Notes: a model not told the origin generated them from the sequence alone. A stretch of DNA of 11,423 nucleotides from Oscillospiraceae bacterium (GCA_900768995.1 CAAGEZ010000009.1:1-11423), one strand, 5' to 3'; shown: positions 1-8,387, counted from the stretch's first letter. Numbers and translations: made by a program.

Positions 1-45
1 AAGATTTCCGATAAAAAGAATAATAACAAAAAGGAAGATGAATAA
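1..45 (+). CDS. C-terminal tail of an upstream gene (partial)
   Basis: Reading from base 1 gives an open frame of 14 codons ending in TAA at 43-45, directly abutting the xylB ATG at 46. The tail reads KISDKKNNNKKEDE, a lysine- and acid-rich hydrophilic end. Such tails are common on cytoplasmic ends of membrane proteins, but the function cannot be told from this. The zero-base spacing and the ribosome binding site of xylB (AAGGA at 31-35) lying inside the tail would fit translational coupling within one operon. An alternative frame starting at base 2 is also open and stops at 47-49 (TGA overlapping the xylB start), so the choice of frame is uncertain. Confidence 0.4.
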   Translation, partial: KISDKKNNNKKEDE

Positions 46-1569
46 ATGAAATACGTTATCGGCGTTGACCTTGGAACAAGCGGAACAAAGACCGTTCTTT
101 TTGACGAAAAGGGAAATGTCATCGCTTCAATGACAATTGAATACCCTATGTATCAGCCTCAGAACGGCTATGCGGAGCAGGATCCCGCAGACTGGTACAA
201 TGCGGCAATAAACACAATTAAGGGAGTTATCGCAAAGAGCGGCGCAGAGGCTCAGGATATAGTCGGCGTTGGACTTTCGGGACAGATGCACGGACTTGTT
301 ATGCTTGATGAAAACAACGAGGTCATCAGAAAGTCCATTATCTGGTGCGACCAGAGAACTGCCGCTGAAGTTGAGGAAATGAACGAAAAGGTTGGCAGAG
401 AAAAGCTCATTGAGATAACTGCCAATCCTGCTCTTACAGGCTGGACTGCCGCAAAGATCCTCTGGGTAAAGAACAATGAGCCTGAGAACTATGCAAAGTG
501 CCGCCATATCCTTCTCCCCAAGGATTACATAAGGTTTATGCTTACAGGCGAGTATGCTACCGAGGTCTCCGACGCATCGGGAATGCAGCTGCTTGATGTT
601 CCGCACCGCTGCTGGAGCAAGGAGGTCTGCGACAAGCTGGGTATTGATATGTCCATGCTGGCAAAGGTATATGAGTCCTGCGAGGTAACAGGAAAGATAA
701 CCGAAAAAGCTGCCGAGCTTACAGGTCTCAAGGCAGGAACTATTGTTGCAGGCGGCGCAGGAGACAATGCTGCTGCGGCTGTTGGAACAGGCGTTGTTAC
801 CGACGGCAAGGCTTTCACAACTATCGGCACAAGCGGAGTTGTTTTTGCTCATACTTCACAGGTTTCTATTGACCCCAAGGGACGTGTTCACACCTGCTGT
901 GCAGCAGTTCCCGGAGCATGGCATATCATGGGAGTTACACAGGGCGCAGGACTTTCTCTGAAATGGTTCAGAGACAACTTCTGCAATGCGGAAAAGGAAA
1001 CCGCAAAGTACATGGGCGTTGACGAATACTACCTCATGGATAAGGAAGCTGACACTGTTCCCATCGGTGCAAACAGACTGCTTTATCTCCCTTACCTTAT
1101 GGGCGAGAGAACCCCTCACCTTGACCCCGATGCAAGAGGAATGTTCTTCGGACTTTCCGCAATGCACACCAAAAAGGATATGCTCAGAGCCGTTATGGAG
1201 GGTGTTGCATATTCTCTCCGTGACTGCATGGAGATATGCCGTGAAATGAATATCAACGTTTCCGATATGATGGCGTGCGGAGGCGGCGGAAGCTCACCTC
1301 TGTGGAGACAGATGCTTGCTGACCTTTACGGCTGCCCCGTAAAGACATCTGCATCTAAGGAAGGCCCTGCACTGGGCGTTGCTATCCTTGCCATGGTAGC
1401 GGCAGGCATTTACGCGTCCGTTCCCGAGGCTTGCGAGCAGATCTGCGGCGTTGATAAGGTACAGGAGCCAATCACCGAAAATGTTCCTGTTTATGAGAAG
1501 TTTTTCAGACTGTATGACAAGGTTTATCCGGCTGTAAAGGAGCAGATGAAAGAGCTTGCGGAGATGTGA
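46..1569 (+). CDS. xylB: Xylulokinase
   Basis: This enzyme phosphorylates D-xylulose with ATP to xylulose 5-phosphate, the entry step of xylose into the pentose phosphate pathway, in the cytoplasm. The 507-residue protein has the full FGGY-kinase layout: an N-terminal phosphate-binding motif (GVDLGTSGTKTVLFDEKG, about residues 6-23), the substrate-side motif SGQMHGLV (about 79-86), IIWCDQRT (about 99-106), and GAGDNAAAAVGTG, with Asp240 at the position of the catalytic base of E. coli XylB. The C-terminal ATP domain carries ACGGGGSSPLWRQMLAD. Length matches the family (about 480-515). The start at ATG 46 has AAGGA 10 nt upstream. The stop overlaps a GTG of the next gene (GTGA), so translation is probably coupled. 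The SGQMHG and WCDQR motifs favour xylulose over glycerol or gluconate as substrate; this rests on motif recall, not a search. Confidence 0.95.
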   Translation: MKYVIGVDLGTSGTKTVLFDEKGNVIASMTIEYPMYQPQNGYAEQDPADWYNAAINTIKGVIAKSGAEAQDIVGVGLSGQMHGLVMLDENNEVIRKSIIWCDQRTAAEVEEMNEKVGREKLIEITANPALTGWTAAKILWVKNNEPENYAKCRHILLPKDYIRFMLTGEYATEVSDASGMQLLDVPHRCWSKEVCDKLGIDMSMLAKVYESCEVTGKITEKAAELTGLKAGTIVAGGAGDNAAAAVGTGVVTDGKAFTTIGTSGVVFAHTSQVSIDPKGRVHTCCAAVPGAWHIMGVTQGAGLSLKWFRDNFCNAEKETAKYMGVDEYYLMDKEADTVPIGANRLLYLPYLMGERTPHLDPDARGMFFGLSAMHTKKDMLRAVMEGVAYSLRDCMEICREMNINVSDMMACGGGGSSPLWRQMLADLYGCPVKTSASKEGPALGVAILAMVAAGIYASVPEACEQICGVDKVQEPITENVPVYEKFFRLYDKVYPAVKEQMKELAEM

Positions 1570-1574
1570 GAGGT

Positions 1575-4187
1575 ATGAGCGAAAAATTTACAGTAATGCG
1601 GTTCTTTGGAGATCATATGATACTTCAAAGTGCAACAGAGAACTGTGTTCACGGAAAGTCACCTTCCGATGAAAAGATAACACTTACTGTTTCAGGGAGC
1701 AGCGGCGTTGAAAGGGTATTATCTGCCGTTTCAAATGAAAACGGGGAATATGAAATAATTATTCCCCCATATCCGGCTTCATTTGAAAGCTACACATTGA
1801 CTTTTTCCTGCGGCGGCGAGAAGATAGTATTTTCCGATGTTCTTTTTGGTGAGCTTTATCACATAAGCGGTCAGTCAAATATGGAGCTGCCAATTTTTCG
1901 TACCATTGACCCCTTAGACCCAAAAATTCCCAAAGGCAGCAGGTTTATAAGAGAATTTCGTGTGCCCGTTGTGTGCTGCTTCGGAAAAGACGAGGAATAT
2001 GACGATTTTCAGGGCGGCGAGTGGAAATGCGCCCTGGGAAATGACATTCTGAATATGAGTGCGGTAGGATATTATTTTTCCGAAAAGCTTTCGGAAAAGC
2101 TCGATGTTCCCATCGGACTTGTGAACACCTCTGCGGGAGGTTCTCCCGTTGAAGCGAGAATGCCATACGGAATGCTTATGGAGCTGGGAGGCTATGAGGA
2201 GTTCCTTGCCTGCTGCACTGTTCAGGGTTATGAAAAAAATACGGCTGAGGCTGACAGGGCAAAGTACGCAAAATGGTGTGCAGAGCTTGAAAAAAAGGAC
2301 AGTGTTTCGGGGAATATTTTTACTTCTCCTCCCGAGTTTACAAAATGCCATATTCCTTTCTATTTCAGAGATGACCCCATGCTTTCAAATTTCTGCGGTA
2401 GGATATGGTTCAGAAAAAACTTTGTAATTTCCGATGATATGGATATTTCAGGTGCGGTGCTTGTTCTCGGTGCAATGATAGATGCTGACGAGGTGTTTGT
2501 TAACGGGGGTTCGGTTGGTTCAACAGGCTATATGTATCCGCCGAGAATTTATCCCGTTCCCGAGGGAGTGCTGCGTAGAGGTGAAAATACCCTGCATATC
2601 CGTCTTGAAGTAAGACAGGGCAGGGGAGGATTCGTTGAGGGTAAAAAATACTGTCTGAAGCTTGGAGATAAGCTCATTGATCTTTCGGGTGAATGGGAAT
2701 ACGCTGTGGCTGCAAGGGGTGAATATATTTCTTCCGATGTATTCTTTCAAGGACTGCCGCTTTCAATGTATGGCTTACTTACCGCTCCCGCTTTCGGCAT
2801 AAAATTCAAGGGACTGATATGGTATCAGGGCGAATCCAATGACAGTGCTCCCGAAAGATATCATGAGCTGTTCAAAGCATTTGTGAATATGTACAGGGAA
2901 CGCTGCGGCTATGAAATTCCCGTGATTTTTACACAGCTCTGCAATTTTGATGACCCTGTTCGGTGCGTTGTACCGCTGTCATGGGCACAGGTAAGAGAGC
3001 AGCAGCTAAAATGTCTTGATATTCCCGAAACTGCTATGGCAGTGACAATAGACATAGGGGAATCAAACGATCTTCACCCTATCAATAAGCGTGATGTGGG
3101 ACGAAGGCTTGCACTCTGCGCAGAGCGGCTCATATATAAGGACAACCTTGTTCCCGAGGACATTTTCCCCCTCAGTGCAGAGCTTATTGAGGACGGCAGG
3201 ATACTGCTGTCATTTACAGATACCAAGGCTGTCAGAATGGTAAACGACCCGCCGAAGCATTTTGAGCTTATTACTTTAGAGGGAGAAATTCTCCGTCCCT
3301 CAGCAAGGCTTACGGATAATGGCTTAGAGCTTCGTTATAAGAGTGAGAATGCTCCTGTTTTACTCAGATATGCCTGGGAAAACGACCCTGTCAAGCCCGA
3401 TCTTTTCAGCAATACGGGGCTTCCCGTAACTCCGTTCAGGCTGCCCGTAATTCAGAAAACATTATGGAAAGAGTACTTTATCGGAAGCGGTATCTTTGTC
3501 CGTGAATATTATCCCCTGCATCAGGATAATAAATGTGCCGTTATTCTGAGCCACGGCTACAATCAGAATCTTGAAAGCACCTCCGATATTGCCGCAGCTC
3601 TTGCCGAAAGAGGTATCAGGGCATATGCCTTTGATTTCTGCGGCGGGGGATTTGGTTCAAAAAGCATTGGCAGCGGAATTGATATGAGCGTCTCCACGGA
3701 AATATCCGATCTTGAAGTTGTGATCGATTATATAAAGAACAACGTATTCCCCGAAAAGCTCTTTTTGTACGGTGAAAGTCAGGGCGGCTTTGTTTCGGCT
3801 CTCACAGGGGCAAAGAGGAAGGATATTTCGGGTCTGGTTCTTTTGTATCCTGCGTTCTGTATTCCCGATCAGTGGCTGGGAAGGAATCCTTCAAAAATGA
3901 CCAAACCCTTTGAATTTATGGGATTTACCATTTCAAAAAAATATTATGACGGTGTTCCCCGATATGATGTTTTTGAAAAGCTCGGAGAATACACCGCCCC
4001 CGTTCTTATTATGCACGGCACTTCGGACAGCGTGGTAAATGTTAGCTACGCAAAGAAGACAGTCAAAGCCTTTAAAAACGCTGAGCTTATCCTGTATGAG
4101 GGTGAAGATCACGGCTTTTCCGAAAAGGCACGAAAAAAGGAAATTAATGATATTTCGGAATTTTTAAATAAGATAATTCTTCGGTAA
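1575..4187 (+). CDS. Two-domain esterase: SASA/SGNH acetylesterase fused to an alpha/beta-hydrolase
   Basis: Probably removes acetyl (and perhaps feruloyl or methyl-glucuronoyl) esters from xylo-oligosaccharides in the cytoplasm; no signal peptide is seen. From ATG 1575 the protein has 870 residues. The SGNH half has the nucleophile in SGQSNMELP (Ser101), the block QGESND (Glu420) and the Asp/His pair in DLHP (Asp499, His501). A jelly-roll module, about residues 271-380 (FCGRIWFRKNF to EWEYAV), splits this half, an arrangement seen in sialate-O-acetylesterase-like and CE20-type xylan acetylesterases. After a small beta region comes an alpha/beta-hydrolase from about residue 640: SHGYNQN (oxyanion region, 659 on), nucleophile elbow GESQGG (Ser735), Asp818 in HGTSDSVV and His846 in EDHGF. 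Both triads look intact. A GTG at 1566 overlapping the xylB stop gives a three-residue extension; ATG 1575 is preferred because GGAG at 1560-1563 is 11 nt upstream of it and only 2 nt from the GTG. Exact substrates are inference. Confidence 0.88.
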   Translation: MSEKFTVMRFFGDHMILQSATENCVHGKSPSDEKITLTVSGSSGVERVLSAVSNENGEYEIIIPPYPASFESYTLTFSCGGEKIVFSDVLFGELYHISGQSNMELPIFRTIDPLDPKIPKGSRFIREFRVPVVCCFGKDEEYDDFQGGEWKCALGNDILNMSAVGYYFSEKLSEKLDVPIGLVNTSAGGSPVEARMPYGMLMELGGYEEFLACCTVQGYEKNTAEADRAKYAKWCAELEKKDSVSGNIFTSPPEFTKCHIPFYFRDDPMLSNFCGRIWFRKNFVISDDMDISGAVLVLGAMIDADEVFVNGGSVGSTGYMYPPRIYPVPEGVLRRGENTLHIRLEVRQGRGGFVEGKKYCLKLGDKLIDLSGEWEYAVAARGEYISSDVFFQGLPLSMYGLLTAPAFGIKFKGLIWYQGESNDSAPERYHELFKAFVNMYRERCGYEIPVIFTQLCNFDDPVRCVVPLSWAQVREQQLKCLDIPETAMAVTIDIGESNDLHPINKRDVGRRLALCAERLIYKDNLVPEDIFPLSAELIEDGRILLSFTDTKAVRMVNDPPKHFELITLEGEILRPSARLTDNGLELRYKSENAPVLLRYAWENDPVKPDLFSNTGLPVTPFRLPVIQKTLWKEYFIGSGIFVREYYPLHQDNKCAVILSHGYNQNLESTSDIAAALAERGIRAYAFDFCGGGFGSKSIGSGIDMSVSTEISDLEVVIDYIKNNVFPEKLFLYGESQGGFVSALTGAKRKDISGLVLLYPAFCIPDQWLGRNPSKMTKPFEFMGFTISKKYYDGVPRYDVFEKLGEYTAPVLIMHGTSDSVVNVSYAKKTVKAFKNAELILYEGEDHGFSEKARKKEINDISEFLNKIILR

Positions 4188-4200
4188 GGAGATAATAAAA

Positions 4201-5427
4201 ATGAATAACTATGAACACCGCAAGGCAAGAAAAAATATCATAATTACAGATGTTGACGGAAAGCCTGCTTCGGGCAGGCAGGTAATTGTTAAGCTTGAAA
4301 ACCACAAGTTTTTATTCGGTTGGGGTGCATTTGATGTTTTGGCTTACACAGATGCCGATACAGACGAGAAGAAGGAGCTTTTTGCTCCCCGTGCAAAGAA
4401 GTGGGAAGAGCTTTTCAATTACGGCACACTTCCTTTTTACTGGGGACAGTACGAGCCTTCCGAGGGTGATGTAAGACAGGACAGAATGATGAAATGCGTT
4501 GACCGTATTGTTAAGGACGGCGCAAAGGTAAAGGGACACCCTCTTTGCTGGCATACTGTCTGCGCTGACTGGCTATTAAAGTACAGCGATGAGGAAATTA
4601 TGCAGAAGCAGCTTGACCGAATTACTCGTGAGGTGAGTGCTTTCAAGGGTAAGGTAGGACTTTGGGACGTTATCAACGAAACTGTTATTATGCCCGATTT
4701 TGACAGGTATGACAATGCTGTTACAAGACTTTGCAGACATTACGGAAGAATACCCCTTATTAAATCCGTATTTGCTGCGGCAAAGGCTGCCGACCCCCAC
4801 GCTGTCCTTCTTATAAACGATTTTAACACCTCCGAGGCATATGCTCATGTAATTGAGGAATGTCTTGAAGCAGGAGTTCCCATTGACGCTATCGGCATTC
4901 AGTCTCATCAGCACCAAGGGTATTGGGGCGCAGAAAAGCTTGAAAATGTGCTTCGCCGTTTTGAGCGTTTCGGTCTGCCTATCCATTTTACGGAAAACAC
5001 ACTTATTTCGGGAAAGCCTATGCCTCCCGAGATAGTTGACCTGAACGATTTTCAGCCCGAAAGCTGGGATTCGCTGCCCGAATACGAGGAGCAGCAGAAA
5101 AATCAGCTTGAGGAAATGTACCGTATTTTATTTGCTCACCCCCTTGTGGAGGCGGTCACAGGCTGGGATCTGACCGACGGCGGCTGGCTCAATGCTCCAA
5201 GCGGTATTCTGAGAAGAGACGGTTCTCCCAAGCCCTCTTATGAAATGCTCAAGGGTCTTATCAAAAAAGAATGGTCTACCGAGTATTCGGCTGTGACCGA
5301 TGATAACGGCTGTTTTGAGCTTTGCGGCTTCAAGGGAGAGTATTCCGTTACAGTTGACGGAAGGAAATATACCCTTATGAACAACGGCAATGACATCGAG
5401 GAAGGCTTACAGTTATCTGAGAGGTAA
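4201..5427 (+). CDS. Intracellular GH10 endo-beta-1,4-xylanase
   Basis: Hydrolyses beta-1,4 bonds of xylo-oligosaccharides with retention of configuration. The 408-residue protein has no signal peptide, so it should act in the cytoplasm on imported oligomers. GH10 landmarks in order: an N-terminal beta segment (GRQVIVKLENHKFLFGWG, about 25-42), FYWGQYEPSEG (about 79-89), GHPLCWHT, the acid/base Glu160 in WDVINE, LINDFNTSEAY, IQSHQHQGYWG, and the nucleophile Glu265 in IHFTENT. The end of the barrel is VEAVTGWDLTDGGWL, followed by GSPKPSYEMLKGLI. The 105-residue spacing of the two glutamates is usual. About 50 residues after the barrel (from STEYSAVTDDNG) form a small beta-rich appendage of unknown role. 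The ribosome binding site AAGGAG (4186-4191) overlaps the stop codon of the esterase gene and lies 9 nt before the ATG. The next gene follows after 5 nt. Confidence 0.94.
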   Translation: MNNYEHRKARKNIIITDVDGKPASGRQVIVKLENHKFLFGWGAFDVLAYTDADTDEKKELFAPRAKKWEELFNYGTLPFYWGQYEPSEGDVRQDRMMKCVDRIVKDGAKVKGHPLCWHTVCADWLLKYSDEEIMQKQLDRITREVSAFKGKVGLWDVINETVIMPDFDRYDNAVTRLCRHYGRIPLIKSVFAAAKAADPHAVLLINDFNTSEAYAHVIEECLEAGVPIDAIGIQSHQHQGYWGAEKLENVLRRFERFGLPIHFTENTLISGKPMPPEIVDLNDFQPESWDSLPEYEEQQKNQLEEMYRILFAHPLVEAVTGWDLTDGGWLNAPSGILRRDGSPKPSYEMLKGLIKKEWSTEYSAVTDDNGCFELCGFKGEYSVTVDGRKYTLMNNGNDIEEGLQLSER

Positions 5428-5432
5428 ATGCT

Positions 5433-7400
5433 ATGGATATGCTTTATGACTGTTGGCTTGCTTACGGCAAAGACAGTTCGATGCAATGGGCGGAAAATTT
5501 TCTTTCAAGGATATGCGTACTCTCATGCGGCAGGGAAATAAGCTCTGCCGCAAAGGAGCTTGAAAGGGCATACAAACGGCTTACGGGAAAAACTTCCGAA
5601 AGGATATCCAAGCCTTTTTCGGGAGGTTGCTTTATCCTTCGGAAAAATGAAAGTCTCGGTGAAGGCGGCTACAAAATAACCGTTTCAGATGACAATATCA
5701 CCGTTGAGGGAGGCAACGAAAACGGCGTTCTTTACGGCGTTTTCAGGTTTCTTATACTCGCCTCTGCGGGATATTCGCCCGAAAGCCTTAACCTTACCGA
5801 AAAGCCCTTTTTTCCCCTTAGAATGATAGATCAGTGGGACAATGCCGATGGTACGGTGGAAAGAGGTTATTCGGGAACTTCCTTTTTTTATGAAAACGGC
5901 AGACCTGTTTCGGATATGAAAAGGCTGACCGATTATGCAAGACTTCTTTCCTCTGTGGGGATAAATTCCATATGCATTAATAATGTTAATGTGCATAAGA
6001 ACGAGACATATTTTATCACAGAGAAATTCCTTCCGGATATTGCAAAGATCGCAGACGCTTTCGCCGATTACGGCATAAAGCTGTATCTCAGCGTGAATTT
6101 TGCCGCTCCGATGGAAATTGGCGGACTGTCCACAGCCGACCCGTTAGATGAAAGGGTAATAAGCTGGTGGAAATGCAGTGCGGAAAATATTTACAGCCAC
6201 ATTCCCGATTTCGGAGGATTTCTTGTGAAAGCCGATTCGGAAAACCGTCCCGGACCCCATTCCTACGGCAGAGATCACGCTGAGGGTGCAAATATGCTTG
6301 CGGCTGCCTTAAAGCCCTATGGCGGCAAGGTGATATGGCGGTGCTTTGTGTATAACTGCCATGTTGACTGGAGAGACAGAGCTTCAGACAGGGCAAAGGC
6401 GGCTTATGACTGTTTTAAGCCACTGGACGGAAAATTCTCTGACAATGCTTATATCCAGATCAAAAACGGACCAATGGATTTTCAGATCCGTGAAGCGGTC
6501 TCGCCACTTTTCGGGGCAATGCCCCATACAAACTGTCTGTGCGAATTTCAGATAGCTCAGGAATACACAGGACAGCAGATAGACCTTTGTTACCTTGTTC
6601 CTATGTGGAAGGAATGTCTCGATTTTGATACATATCATGGCGGTGAAGGTTCGCTTGTTAGCAAAAATGTTCTGGGAGCGGCAGGAGTTTCAAATGTGGG
6701 CAGCGATCTTTGCTGGACAGGGAATCCTCTTGCAGGGGCTAATCTATACGGCTACGGCAGACTGATCTTTGACCCCGAACTTTCGGCTGAGCAAATAGCG
6801 GAAGAATGGGTAAGGGCGGCGGTCACCACCGATAACGAAACGGCTGATATCATATGCCGAATGCTTTTGTCATCAAGGGACATTTACGAAAGCTACACCT
6901 CGCCATTGGGGGTGGGCTGGATGGTTACTCCTCATTATCATTACGGGGTGGACGTTGACGGGTACGAGTATTCCCCTTGGGGAACCTATCATTACTCCGA
7001 CAGAAACGGTATGGGCGCAGACAGGACAAAAGCCACGGGAACGGGATTTACAGCACAGTATGCTCCACATAATGAAGAGATGTATGAAAACCCTGACACC
7101 TGTCCCGGGGAATTGCTCCTGTTTTTCCATCATCTTCCTTATACCTATATGCTTAAAAGCGGAAAGACTCTGATACAGCATATCTATGACAGCCATTTTG
7201 ACGGCGCACAAAAGGCTGAGGAGCTTCTTCTGAAATGGAAGTCCCTTAAAGAGAAGCTGCCCGAGGATATTTACCGAGAAGCGGAGAGCCGATTTGAAAA
7301 ACAGCTTCAAAACAGCAGGCAGTGGCGAGATGTGATAAACACATATTTCTATCGAAAATCGGGAATAGATGATATTCACAGCAGAAAAATTTACAGTTGA
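5433..7400 (+). CDS. aguA: GH67 alpha-glucuronidase
   Basis: Releases (4-O-methyl)glucuronic acid from the non-reducing-end xylose of aldouronic acids, the products left by GH10 xylanases on glucuronoxylan. The 655-residue protein has no signal peptide. The N-terminal part starts YDCWLAY and has an alpha/beta domain (to about residue 125). Next comes a TIM barrel with LVKADSENRPGP (acid Glu270), QIKNGPMDFQIRE (Asp349) and EFQIAQEYTG (Glu377). The spacings 270-349-377 equal those recalled for the Geobacillus enzyme (285-364-392), supporting an intact active site. Further family motifs are YGRDHAEGANMLA and SDLCWTGNPLAGANLYGYGRL, then a helical C-terminal domain. It is slightly shorter than the usual 680-720 residues. 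GAGAGG at 5419-5424, inside the end of the xylanase gene, lies 8 nt before the ATG. GH10 plus GH67 with no export signal is the known arrangement for uptake of aldouronic acids. Confidence 0.93.
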   Translation: MDMLYDCWLAYGKDSSMQWAENFLSRICVLSCGREISSAAKELERAYKRLTGKTSERISKPFSGGCFILRKNESLGEGGYKITVSDDNITVEGGNENGVLYGVFRFLILASAGYSPESLNLTEKPFFPLRMIDQWDNADGTVERGYSGTSFFYENGRPVSDMKRLTDYARLLSSVGINSICINNVNVHKNETYFITEKFLPDIAKIADAFADYGIKLYLSVNFAAPMEIGGLSTADPLDERVISWWKCSAENIYSHIPDFGGFLVKADSENRPGPHSYGRDHAEGANMLAAALKPYGGKVIWRCFVYNCHVDWRDRASDRAKAAYDCFKPLDGKFSDNAYIQIKNGPMDFQIREAVSPLFGAMPHTNCLCEFQIAQEYTGQQIDLCYLVPMWKECLDFDTYHGGEGSLVSKNVLGAAGVSNVGSDLCWTGNPLAGANLYGYGRLIFDPELSAEQIAEEWVRAAVTTDNETADIICRMLLSSRDIYESYTSPLGVGWMVTPHYHYGVDVDGYEYSPWGTYHYSDRNGMGADRTKATGTGFTAQYAPHNEEMYENPDTCPGELLLFFHHLPYTYMLKSGKTLIQHIYDSHFDGAQKAEELLLKWKSLKEKLPEDIYREAESRFEKQLQNSRQWRDVINTYFYRKSGIDDIHSRKIYS

Positions 7401-7528
7401 TATTTGCACAAAATATAGAAAAAAAAGCACAATAATCGGCAGGAAAAAATAATATGAAAAGTTTATAATATTATTAATAAAAGTTCCTTCACGAAAAAAA
7501 TAGGTAATATATGAAAGGATATGATATT
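7401..7528 (+). promoter_or_regulatory. AT-rich gap with possible transaldolase promoter
   Basis: This 128-nt gap separates the alpha-glucuronidase stop from the transaldolase start. It holds a perfect TATAAT at 7464-7469 but no good -35 hexamer 16-18 nt upstream and no extended -10, so the promoter is only a candidate. No hairpin terminator was seen, so read-through from the upstream operon is also possible. Confidence 0.3.
7514..7519 (+). promoter_or_regulatory. Ribosome binding site that sets the transaldolase start
   Basis: AAAGGA lies 9 nt before ATG 7529. The upstream in-frame ATG at 7511 overlaps the site itself and would add MKGYDI, which is not part of the family's N-terminus. ATG 7529 (MKLFIDTANV) is therefore the start. 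Confidence 0.6.
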
Positions 7529-8176
7529 ATGAAGCTATTTATTGACACTGCAAATGTTGATGATATCCGCTGGGCAAATGACCTTGGTGTTATCTGCGGC
7601 GTTACCACAAATCCCTCACTTATTGCAAAGGAAGGCCGTGTTTTTGAGGAGGTAGTAAAGGAGATAACCACTATAGTTGACGGTCCTATTTCTGCCGAGG
7701 TTATCTCTCTTGAGGCTGATAAAATGGTTGAGGAGGCACTTCCACTTGCCGCAATACATAAGAACATCGTTATCAAGCTTCCAATGTGCGAGGAGGGTCT
7801 TAAAGCCTGCAAAATGCTTACCGCAAAGGGAATAAAGACTAACGTCACCCTGATCTTTTCCGCTGCACAGGCTATGCTTGCCGCAAACGCAGGTGCTACC
7901 TATGTATCTCCCTTCCTTGGCAGACTTGATGATATTGGTATGGAGGGTCTGAAGCTTATTGAGGAGATCGTTCAGATATTCAGCGCTCAGTGTATCGATA
8001 CCAAAATTATTGCTGCATCAATAAGAAATCCCATCCACGTTACCGCTTGTGCAGAACTTGGCTGTGATATTGCAACAGTTCCGGCTAATGTTATCCGACA
8101 GATGATAAAGCACCCAATGACCGACAACGGTATTGAACGCTTCCTCAAGGACTGGGAAGGGGCTAAATCTAAATAA
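7529..8176 (+). CDS. tal: Transaldolase, short TalC/FSA-type family
   Basis: Transfers dihydroxyacetone units between sugar phosphates (sedoheptulose 7-phosphate plus glyceraldehyde 3-phosphate to erythrose 4-phosphate plus fructose 6-phosphate) in the cytoplasmic pentose phosphate pathway, downstream of xylulose 5-phosphate. The 215-residue protein has the single-domain barrel of this family: MKLFIDTANVDDI, GVTTNPSLIAKEG, Schiff-base Lys83 in IVIKLPM, NVTLIFSAAQAM, YVSPFLGRLDD and AASIRNP. At the two positions that separate transaldolases from fructose-6-phosphate aldolase, it has Glu57 (SAEV; Gln59 in E. coli FsaA) and Phe129 (SPFLGR; Tyr131 in FsaA), which is the transaldolase combination. 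It sits downstream of the xylan operon and fits as its pentose outlet. It ends 21 nt before a palindromic repeat that may terminate its transcript. Confidence 0.92.
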   Translation: MKLFIDTANVDDIRWANDLGVICGVTTNPSLIAKEGRVFEEVVKEITTIVDGPISAEVISLEADKMVEEALPLAAIHKNIVIKLPMCEEGLKACKMLTAKGIKTNVTLIFSAAQAMLAANAGATYVSPFLGRLDDIGMEGLKLIEEIVQIFSAQCIDTKIIAASIRNPIHVTACAELGCDIATVPANVIRQMIKHPMTDNGIERFLKDWEGAKSK

Positions 8177-8197
8177 AGCGTAATACTCAAATATATA

Positions 8198-8360
8198 AGA
8201 ACCCGTCTTCACAAGCATATGCGCACGTCTTTTCGGCAAATTTTGCCGCAGACTGCGTTAAAAATCCTTGCCGGGCGAAAGCCCGCCTGCGGATTTTTGC
8301 CTACTCTGCAACAAAATTATGCTCGAAAATCCGCACACATTTCTTATGAAGACAGGTTCT
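8198..8360. repeat. 163-bp imperfect palindromic repeat, copy 1 (MITE-like)
   Basis: The element is bounded by 14-bp inverted ends, AGAACCCGTCTTCA (8198-8211) and TGAAGACAGGTTCT (8347-8360), with one mismatch. Left and reverse-complemented right halves stay alignable almost throughout, so one strand can fold into one long hairpin. The centre is CGGGC-GAAA-GCCCG (8272-8285), flanked by AAAAATCC (8260-8267) and GGATTTTT (8291-8298). Further out, GCAGA (8248-8252) pairs with TCTGC (8305-8309). A nearly identical copy starts at 11305. No protein is encoded; short minus-strand frames starting MPKRRAH in both copies are by-products of the repeat. It may be a non-autonomous element; as RNA it could work as a bidirectional terminator or 3' end stabiliser for the transaldolase mRNA, but that is inference. 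Confidence 0.8.
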
Positions 8361-8387
8361 AATTATGCTTCTCTTGTAAATGCACCA

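Noticed and set aside
127..852. Long minus-strand open frame (241 codons) opposite xylB
   Set aside because: It lies entirely antisense to a clear xylulokinase gene and its cysteine/serine-rich product matches nothing known; it is a codon-usage shadow.
7401..7510. Terminator after the alpha-glucuronidase gene
   Set aside because: The region is A/T-rich with A-runs but shows no stem-loop followed by T.
8018..8239. Minus-strand frame starting MPKRRAHMLVKTGSYI, with a near-identical start in another minus frame at 11056-11346
   Set aside because: The shared N-terminus is produced by the palindromic repeat, and the rest is antisense to the transaldolase and the binding protein. The two share nothing beyond the repeat.
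8198..8360. CRISPR array or attachment site
   Set aside because: The repeat is a single long palindrome with a distant second copy; there are no regularly spaced short repeats with spacers and no cas or integrase genes.
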